A stretch of DNA of 10,224 nt from an uncultured Eubacteriales bacterium (GTDB lineage Bacteria; Bacillota; Clostridia; Oscillospirales; CAG-272), in contig URSW01000042.1 of assembly GCA_900550625.1 (NCBI GenBank), positions 1 to 10,224 on the forward strand, read 5' to 3'. This document shows, piece after piece, positions 5,384 through 10,224 of the stretch. Below the pieces are notes generated by a model. That model saw nothing but the letters and a program-made list of their open reading frames with translations, was not told where the DNA came from and did no database searches. A program made the translations under genes and the position numbers. The number at the start of each line of letters is the position of its first letter. Within the stretch, counting starts at the first letter, position 1.

Positions 5384-6522
5384 AAAAGCTATCCTTGCAA
5401 TGGCGGATCACCTTAATGACGGTACTTCTTATCGGAGCAACCTGTGTTTTTATGAATGTTCTGATCGGATATTCCGGCAGGCATTATATGGATTCCATAG
5501 GCTCTTATATTACGGGCTACGGGGACACGGACAGGGGAGAACCTGATTATTTTGATCCCGAGCAAAAGAAGCTCGACGAGGAATTGACCATTGTTGTACA
5601 CGGGGCGCAGGAATCATTTATCACCACTAACTGGTATATCACGGCAGCGGTAACGATTCTCGGCGGTGTGCTTGCGTACTTTTTAAGCGGACACGCGCTG
5701 AAGCCCCTGCGCACTTTTACTTCTCAAGTGGAAAAGGTTCAGCTGAACAATCTGACAGATATGAAGATCAGCGAAGATGTACTGCCGGAGTTCCGGCAGT
5801 TCAGCCGGTCGTTCAATCAAATGCTGGAACGTCTTGACGAAGGCTTTACCGCGCAGCGGCAGTTTACGGGAAATGCCGCTCATGAGCTGCGCACGCCGCT
5901 TTCGCTGATGCAGGCACAGCTTGAGCTGTTTTCCGCAGAGCATCCCGAGGTGTTGCCGGAAACGGCGGATTTTCTGCGCCTGCTGCGTGAACAGACCGAA
6001 CGCATGACGCAAATGACGAAAACGCTGCTTGAAATGAGTGATCTCAAGACGGTGTCCTGCACAGACCGTATTGAATTAGCTCCTATGGTTGAGGAGATTT
6101 TTGCAGACCTTGTTCCGCTTGCGGACAGAAACGGAATAATACTTGAAAGCACAGGTGAGGGGGTTATGATCGGCAGTGACACGCTGATTTATCGTATGCT
6201 CTTTAATCTGGCCGAAAATTCTATACGTTACAATCGCCCGAACGGGACGGTGCGTATTGCGATCACCGATGAAAAAAATCGGCTAGTCATTCGGGTCGCA
6301 GACACCGGCTGCGGCATACCGGAGAAATACAGAGAAAGCATTTTTCAGCCATTTTTCCGGGTGGATAAATCCAGAAGCAGAGAAAACGGCGGTGTGGGAT
6401 TGGGACTTTCGTTGGTGTGGGAGATCGTCGCACTGCACGGCGGTGAGATTCGGGTAGAGGAAAGTTCGGAAAAGGGAACGACTGTAGCGGTGAAGTTCCC
6501 GACAGACATGAAAATAAAGTAG
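5380..6522 (+). CDS. HAMP/HisKA sensor histidine kinase
   Basis: A 380-aa membrane sensor kinase that partners the overlapping response regulator. Transmembrane helices lie at about 10-31 and 85-103 and flank a short extracytoplasmic loop (about 33-83) without cysteines or a recognisable ligand-binding domain. HAMP covers about 104-156. The H-box is FTGNAAHELRTPL, with His168 as the phosphorylated residue. The ATP-binding domain has the N-box LFNLAENS (Asn276, Asn280), the G1 box VADTGCGIP (Asp308), an F-box FFRVDKSRS and the G2 box GGVGLGLSL (338-344). All catalytic elements are present. The GTG start at 5380 overlaps the regulator's stop by 4 nt and follows GGAGG. The small sensor loop suggests sensing in or at the membrane, or through a partner (inference). 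A hairpin at 6531-6563 ends the operon. Confidence 0.93.
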   Translation: MKKLSLQWRITLMTVLLIGATCVFMNVLIGYSGRHYMDSIGSYITGYGDTDRGEPDYFDPEQKKLDEELTIVVHGAQESFITTNWYITAAVTILGGVLAYFLSGHALKPLRTFTSQVEKVQLNNLTDMKISEDVLPEFRQFSRSFNQMLERLDEGFTAQRQFTGNAAHELRTPLSLMQAQLELFSAEHPEVLPETADFLRLLREQTERMTQMTKTLLEMSDLKTVSCTDRIELAPMVEEIFADLVPLADRNGIILESTGEGVMIGSDTLIYRMLFNLAENSIRYNRPNGTVRIAITDEKNRLVIRVADTGCGIPEKYRESIFQPFFRVDKSRSRENGGVGLGLSLVWEIVALHGGEIRVEESSEKGTTVAVKFPTDMKIK

Positions 6523-6530
6523 CGTAGAAA

Positions 6531-6563
6531 CAGCGGCAGGGAATGTTCCGTGTCGCTGCTTTT
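6531..6563. terminator. Shared terminator between convergent kinase and tetR genes
   Basis: CAGCGGCA (6531-6538) pairs with TGTCGCTG (6551-6558) with one G-T pair, and GGAA/TTCC extends the stem towards a small loop. CTTTT follows on the plus strand, and TTTCT on the minus strand. It starts 9 bp after the kinase stop and lies about 30 bp after the tetR stop on the other strand, so it can serve both. Confidence 0.65.
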
Positions 6564-6588
6564 GCCGGTCAGCTTCCGTAAATATGAA

Positions 6589-7125
6589 TCACTGTGTCAG
6601 CTTGCGTATAACACCGTTGAGGAACACCGCCATCTTTTTCGGCGACTGGCGGTTCTCACGATTCAGCCATTCCCGTATCACTGCATATCCGCCCTGATAA
6701 AAGAAAAGGCAGAGTTCGTTCCGTTCTTCCTCTGTGAAAGTTACGGGAATCGCCATATCAAGCTGCTTCCTAATAGTGGGCAGGTCGAACAGCTTGGTTG
6801 AAAAATCCTTGTCAGGCAGGGAATTGATAAGGACCTTGAAATGTTCTTCATCGTCAAGCAGAGCCTTCAACATACGACACAGGCAGTCCTCGCTGTCAGA
6901 GCCGTTGTCGGATAGAATTTCTTCTAATTTACGAAAACAGTCATTTTCAATGTCGGTTAAAAGATCATACTGACTGCCGTAGTATTTGTAGAATGTGACC
7001 CGGTTAAGTTGGGCTTCGGCACACAACTCATAGATAGTGATTTTTTCAAGAGGCTTTTCTTTCAGCAGCTTTATCAATGCGTTTTTCAGCAGCATCTTAC
7101 TCAGCCGCACTCTTTGGTTCTCCAT
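6589..7125 (-). CDS. TetR/AcrR family regulator beside an MMPL exporter
   Basis: A 178-aa TetR-type repressor. The DNA-binding domain occupies about 1-50: an N-terminal helix with LIKLLKEKP, then the helix-turn-helix at about 29-49 with LCAEAQLNRVTFYKYY. The C-terminal helices (about 52-175) would form the dimer and ligand pocket; the ligand is unknown. AAGGAGA precedes the ATG at 7125. It is a paralogue of the regulator at 1550-2119, sharing LLKEKP, KIT, AQLNR and TFY at matching positions, with more divergent C-terminal halves that imply different ligands. It diverges from the MMPL exporter through overlapping promoters, so it probably represses both itself and the exporter until an exported compound binds (inference from the common TetR-efflux arrangement). 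Confidence 0.92.
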   Translation of the reverse strand: MENQRVRLSKMLLKNALIKLLKEKPLEKITIYELCAEAQLNRVTFYKYYGSQYDLLTDIENDCFRKLEEILSDNGSDSEDCLCRMLKALLDDEEHFKVLINSLPDKDFSTKLFDLPTIRKQLDMAIPVTFTEEERNELCLFFYQGGYAVIREWLNRENRQSPKKMAVFLNGVIRKLTQ

Positions 7126-7169
7126 AGACTCTCCTTTCGGCTAACAAATGATGCAAATTTGTTTAATTC

Positions 7170-7209
7170 AAAGCATAGGCGCTTGGTTGTGTTTGCGTCA
7201 TGCTTTTTT
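7170..7209 (+). terminator. Hairpin with T-run, antisense to the tetR leader
   Basis: AAAGCAT (7170-7176) pairs with ATGCTTT (7200-7206), and GGCGC (7178-7182) with GCGTC (7195-7199) using one G-U pair. T residues run to 7209. The G-U pair exists only in plus-strand RNA (it becomes A-C on the minus strand), which favours a plus-strand terminator. That would stop read-through antisense to tetR before the exporter promoter. Alternatively it is a structured leader of the tetR mRNA. Confidence 0.4.
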
Positions 7210-7224
7210 AAAATGAACAGTCTG

Positions 7225-7253
7225 TTGACTTTACATCTGATTGTAATTATACT
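7225..7253 (+). promoter_or_regulatory. Promoter of the MMPL exporter gene
   Basis: TTGACT (7225-7230), a 17-bp spacer and TATACT (7248-7253) read towards the exporter, with initiation near 7260 and a leader of about 37 nt. The boxes are identical to those of the first tetR promoter. Its -10 overlaps the -10 of the opposing tetR promoter by four bases. Confidence 0.75.
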
Positions 7254-7274
7254 ATAGACACAAGGACTTGTCAA
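7246..7274 (-). promoter_or_regulatory. Consensus promoter of the second tetR gene
   Basis: The minus strand has a perfect TTGACA (7274-7269), a 17-bp spacer and a perfect TATAAT (7251-7246), a full-consensus sigma-A promoter. Initiation near 7239 gives a leader of about 115 nt. Such a strong promoter on a repressor gene implies tight autorepression (inference). Confidence 0.78.
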
Positions 7275-7296
7275 CAGTAACCCGGGAGGTGTGCTT

Positions 7297-9993
7297 ATGA
7301 AAAGGCTTACAAATTTTGTTGTAAACAAACGGAACATCATTCTTTCCGCTATGCTGATATTGACAGCGGTCTGCGCTTTTTTGATACCGAAGGTCAGCGT
7401 AAACTCGGACATGACCAAATATCTGCCGGACGATTCCTCGATGAAACAAGGTATTTCTCTTATGGAAAAAGAATTTCCGACGATGGGGGAATCCTACACG
7501 ATTCGGGTGATGTTCAAGAGTCTCAGCAGTGAGAAAAAGACAGAATTAAAAGATGCGCTTGCCGCAATTGAGAATGTAGACGGCGTGACCTATGACATGG
7601 ACAGCGGCGATTATAACAGCGGGGAATATACCCTCTATATTCTCAACACCAAATACGGATATGACACCCGGGAGGAGGCAGCCGTTGAAAAGCAGATTAA
7701 AGAAAAGTTCTCCGACTATGAGGTCACGGTGAAGAACGACGACGCCTCGGCTCCGGACATTCCGCTTTCGGTATATCTTGCGGCGTTCGGAATCATTCTT
7801 GTCGTTCTGCTCATCTCCTGCGGCTCATATTTTGAACCGATACTGTTCCTTGTCACAATCGGCATTGCCGTTGTGCTGAACCTCGGAACAAACTTCTTTC
7901 TCGGAGAAATCTCGGATGTCAGTTTCGGTATTGCGGCGGTGCTGCAGCTCGCGCTGTCGATGGATTATTCCATAATTTTGATGAACCGTTACCGGCAGGA
8001 GCTGAAAAAAACCGACGATCGTAAGGAGGCAATGGAAAACGCCCTGCGCGCCGCCTTCGGCTCGATCACGGGCAGCGCCGTAACCACGATCGTCGGACTG
8101 CTGGTGCTGGTATTTATGAGCTTTAAAATCGGTGCGGACATCGGTATTGTATTGGCAAAGGGCGTTGCGTTCAGCATGCTGTGCGTGTTCACCGTTTTGC
8201 CGGCGCTTATACTGCTGTCGCATAAGCCGATTGAAAAAACCGAAAAGAAAAAGCGAACGGAAAAAGCGCATAAGAAAGGTCTTTCGGCGGTGCTGGGCGG
8301 TTTCAGCTACCGCTTCCGCGGCGTTATCGCGGTACTGTTCGTTCTGCTGTTTATCGGCACAGGCTATCTGCAGTACGGGACGAAAACCGTCTATACACTG
8401 TCCGAGAAGGACATGATTGCCGATGTTTTTCCGAAAGACAACACACTTGTCCTGCTTTATGAGAACGCAGACGAAAACAAGATTGCGGAGATTGCGTCGG
8501 TTCTGGAAAAAAAGGACGGGGTGAAGAGCGTTGTTTCCTATCCTACGACGATCGGCAAGCAATGTTCCGTAAAAGAAATGTCGGATATGCTCTCGGTGAT
8601 GGGCGGAGGCTTACAGGCAAGTGAAAAACTGCTGCATCTCGTTTATTATCACTACCATGCAAACGGCAAGACAGCGCCTATGACACTGTCTGATTTTCTT
8701 GGCTTCCTTTCGGGCACAGTGGCGGCTGACCCGATGTTCTCCGATTATATAGACCAAGCTGCGGCGGGACAGCTTGCAGCGCTGAAACCTCTGACAGACA
8801 AAGATTCACTGACCGCTCCCGTGCCGCCTGCCGCACTCGCGCAGTCGCTCGGTATGAATGCAGAGCAGGTGACGCAGCTCTTTATGCTTCGTTACGGGTC
8901 GGAATACGCGCCGGACAAAACCATGTCGCTGTATGAATTTGTTTCATTTCTTACGGAGAATGTTATCCCGAATCCTCAATATGCCGCTGTGCTTGACGAT
9001 ACGGCAAAGGCAAAAATATATCAGACAAAGACGATTACCGACGCTGTTGTAAGCGGCAAGGAATTCACGGCTGAGGAAATGGCGGAATTCCTCGGCGGAA
9101 TAAGCGACAAATTTAATGAGAACACAGTTGAACTGCTCTATCTGTACAGTGCGAGCTTGAAACAGGGAAACGCACAGACTGCCATGTCTCCGGAAATGTT
9201 GGTAAAGTACATTGAAAAGTTGGCTTCCGAGCAATCGTTTTCGTCTCTTTTTTCCGCCGAACAGAAAGACGGCATTGCAAAGGCAAGAGAGCAGCTTGAT
9301 GACGGGCTACGACAGCTTAAGGGCGAAAAGCATTCGAGGATGACCGTCACGACCAAATTGCCGGTTGAGTCGGAGAAAACCTCGGCGTTTGTAAAAAAAA
9401 TAACCGAAATATGCGATGAAAAGCTGTCCGGTGAATATCATCTTATTGGAAACAGTGCAATGGTGAATGAAATGGAGTCCGGCTTCAGCCGCGAACTGCT
9501 GCTCATCACACTGCTTACCGCTGTATCCATCTTCGTCGTGGTTGCATTGACATTCCGGTCGCTCGCCGTACCTGCAATTCTAGTACTGATCGTACAGTGC
9601 GGCGTGTTTATCACTGTCGCTGCATTAGGCGCAATAGGCGGTTCGATATACTATCTGGCACTGCTGATTGTGGAATGCATCCTGATGGGCGCAACTATCG
9701 ACTACGGAATTCTGTTTACAAGCTATTACCGTGAGATGCGGGCGACCTTTTCCGCAAAGGAAGCGATCGCTGCCGCATATAAAGGAAGCATTCATACCAT
9801 CTTGACCTCCGGTACAATTATGGTGCTGATCACCGCCGTAATAGGTCCTCTGTTCGGCAACCCCACCGTTGAACAGATCGTCCGCACACTGTCGGTCGGT
9901 TGTGCTTCCGCTATGTTTCTTATCTTGTTTATCCTGCCGGGTATTCTCGCTTTGTGCGATAAAATTGTTGTGGGAAAAGGGAAGAAACAGTAA
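7297..9993 (+). CDS. MMPL/RND-superfamily exporter
   Basis: An 898-aa transporter of the MMPL branch of the RND superfamily, driven by the proton gradient. TM1 lies at about 13-31 and is followed by the first extracytoplasmic domain (about 35-155). The first TM block (about 157-308) contains LALSMDYSIILMNRYRQE with Asp223, the usual proton-relay position. A lysine-rich cytoplasmic linker follows (about 309-328), then a TM (about 340-358), the second and larger extracytoplasmic domain (about 362-730), and the second TM block (about 732-887) with GATIDYGILFTSYYREM (Asp802). Family cargoes are lipids, glycolipids, biosurfactants or hydrophobic drugs; the cargo is unknown. The ATG at 7297 was chosen because GGGAGGT ends 7 nt before it, whereas the GTG at 7291 directly abuts that site. 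The second loop appears to hold three diverged ~70-residue helical units. The neighbouring divergent tetR points to inducible efflux (inference). Confidence 0.93.
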   Translation: MKRLTNFVVNKRNIILSAMLILTAVCAFLIPKVSVNSDMTKYLPDDSSMKQGISLMEKEFPTMGESYTIRVMFKSLSSEKKTELKDALAAIENVDGVTYDMDSGDYNSGEYTLYILNTKYGYDTREEAAVEKQIKEKFSDYEVTVKNDDASAPDIPLSVYLAAFGIILVVLLISCGSYFEPILFLVTIGIAVVLNLGTNFFLGEISDVSFGIAAVLQLALSMDYSIILMNRYRQELKKTDDRKEAMENALRAAFGSITGSAVTTIVGLLVLVFMSFKIGADIGIVLAKGVAFSMLCVFTVLPALILLSHKPIEKTEKKKRTEKAHKKGLSAVLGGFSYRFRGVIAVLFVLLFIGTGYLQYGTKTVYTLSEKDMIADVFPKDNTLVLLYENADENKIAEIASVLEKKDGVKSVVSYPTTIGKQCSVKEMSDMLSVMGGGLQASEKLLHLVYYHYHANGKTAPMTLSDFLGFLSGTVAADPMFSDYIDQAAAGQLAALKPLTDKDSLTAPVPPAALAQSLGMNAEQVTQLFMLRYGSEYAPDKTMSLYEFVSFLTENVIPNPQYAAVLDDTAKAKIYQTKTITDAVVSGKEFTAEEMAEFLGGISDKFNENTVELLYLYSASLKQGNAQTAMSPEMLVKYIEKLASEQSFSSLFSAEQKDGIAKAREQLDDGLRQLKGEKHSRMTVTTKLPVESEKTSAFVKKITEICDEKLSGEYHLIGNSAMVNEMESGFSRELLLITLLTAVSIFVVVALTFRSLAVPAILVLIVQCGVFITVAALGAIGGSIYYLALLIVECILMGATIDYGILFTSYYREMRATFSAKEAIAAAYKGSIHTILTSGTIMVLITAVIGPLFGNPTVEQIVRTLSVGCASAMFLILFILPGILALCDKIVVGKGKKQ

Positions 9994-10045
9994 AAAAGCA
10001 TTTTGCCCAATTAATTAAGAGGCTTGCATATTACCCGGATTTGAC

Positions 10046-10089
10046 AACACCTCCTGCTGTAGCTTCTATTTCTACATCAGGAGGTGTTT
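10046..10089. terminator. Long hairpin after the exporter gene
   Basis: AACACCTCCTG (10046-10056) pairs perfectly with CAGGAGGTGTT (10078-10088). After one C-T mismatch the stem continues with TGTAG/CTACA (10058-10062 with 10072-10076) around a 9-nt loop. A TTT run (10087-10089) followed by CTTC is a modest T-tract. It probably terminates the exporter transcript. The long, near-perfect stem also fits an extragenic palindromic repeat element. Confidence 0.65.
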
Positions 10090-10091
10090 CT

Positions 10092-10224
10092 TCACTGTCC
10101 GTTTTTCGTAAAGTTGTTCGACTGTCCGTACTCTGCCTGTGCATTATTCCCACGGAAGCCGAACTTCTTCTTGCCTTTCTTTTCGGGGCGGCTTTAATTA
10201 TCCTCGGAAGGGGGCTTTTTTCTC
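10092..10224 (-). pseudogene. Possible broken 3' end of a minus-strand gene
   Basis: Reading leftwards from the right edge, one frame encodes a lysine-rich peptide that hits TAA at 10196-10194. It then continues with a basic, Gly/Asn/Gln-rich stretch (GKKKFGFRGNNAQAEYGQ) to TGA at 10094-10092. No ATG, GTG or TTG follows the internal TAA in that frame, so the last part cannot be a separate gene. A second frame is open from the edge to TAA at 10033-10031 and runs through the hairpin, but its Arg/Ser/Thr-rich product looks like an off-frame translation. I recognise no family. It may be a decayed gene end or non-coding sequence. Confidence 0.25.

Larger units (their letters stand above)
7222..7277. 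promoter_or_regulatory. 8-bp inverted repeat framing both divergent promoters
   Basis: CTGTTGAC (7222-7229) and GTCAACAG (7270-7277) are perfect inverted copies 40 bp apart. Each contains most of the -35 box of one promoter. A TetR-type dimer could bind each arm or the shared -10 region between them. The repeat may instead simply reflect two good -35 boxes in opposite orientation, although the match extends beyond the hexamers. Confidence 0.5.

Noticed and set aside
6550..6801. A plus-strand open frame after the kinase
   Set aside because: It starts inside the terminator hairpin and is antisense to the second TetR gene.
7291..7296. GTG at 7291 as the exporter start
   Set aside because: It directly abuts the GGGAGGT ribosome binding site, leaving no spacer; ATG at 7297 is well placed.
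7825..8562. A long open frame (245 codons) on the minus strand inside the exporter gene
   Set aside because: It is a shadow of the plus-strand exporter: its product is rich in Arg/Gln/His without domain motifs and it has no convincing ribosome binding site.
1..10224. A phage, transposon or integrated element
   Set aside because: No transposase, integrase, terminal repeats or tRNA junction seen; the genes look like ordinary accessory chromosomal content.

Overview
The window looks like chromosomal DNA of an anaerobic Firmicute (class Clostridia, probably an Oscillospiraceae/Ruminococcaceae-type gut or sludge bacterium). The reasons are strong AGGAGG-type ribosome binding sites, GTG and TTG starts, sigma-A type promoters with 17-bp spacers, a CD1871A-type CXXC mini-protein beside a polyferredoxin-like membrane protein and a TlpA lipoprotein, and two short clostridial-style TetR regulators. 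Genus and species cannot be fixed from the sequence alone. No rRNA, tRNA, CRISPR array or insertion sequence was seen.

Layout. Positions 1-98 (minus) are the first 32 codons of a response regulator that runs off the left edge, with its own promoter near 266-294. Positions 365-1378 (minus) encode an extended short-chain dehydrogenase/epimerase-like protein, transcribed divergently from a TetR regulator (1550-2119, plus) through overlapping promoters. A small degraded or frameshifted ORF and a strong terminator (2295-2324) follow.

Positions 2368-4425 (minus) form a compact three-gene redox operon. In transcription order it holds a tiny one-helix CXXC protein (4279-4425), a multi-cluster 4Fe-4S membrane protein (3336-4286) and a thioredoxin-like lipoprotein with a CSPC active site (2368-3330). 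Gene junctions overlap or are 5 bp apart. Diverging from it is a two-component system, an OmpR-type regulator (4706-5383) and a HAMP/HisKA sensor kinase (5380-6522), with a 4-nt start/stop overlap. The control region between the two operons carries a perfect spaced inverted repeat, a tandem 15-bp palindromic repeat, two candidate promoters and a terminator-like hairpin.

A bidirectional hairpin (6531-6563) separates the kinase from a second TetR regulator (6589-7125, minus). That gene diverges from a large MMPL/RND-type exporter (7297-9993, plus). The two promoters face each other and share their -10 region, and their -35 boxes form an 8-bp inverted repeat. The exporter has a second extracytoplasmic loop that appears to contain three diverged copies of a ~70-residue helical unit. 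A long hairpin (10046-10088) follows, and then what appears to be the broken end of another minus-strand gene.

How it may work together (inference). There are two TetR switches, each apparently controlling a divergent target (a dehydrogenase, an exporter). Between them, a two-component system sits head-to-head with an envelope redox relay that could carry electrons from cytoplasmic Fe-S clusters to an extracytoplasmic thioredoxin. The relay is the best candidate for an under-described system here.
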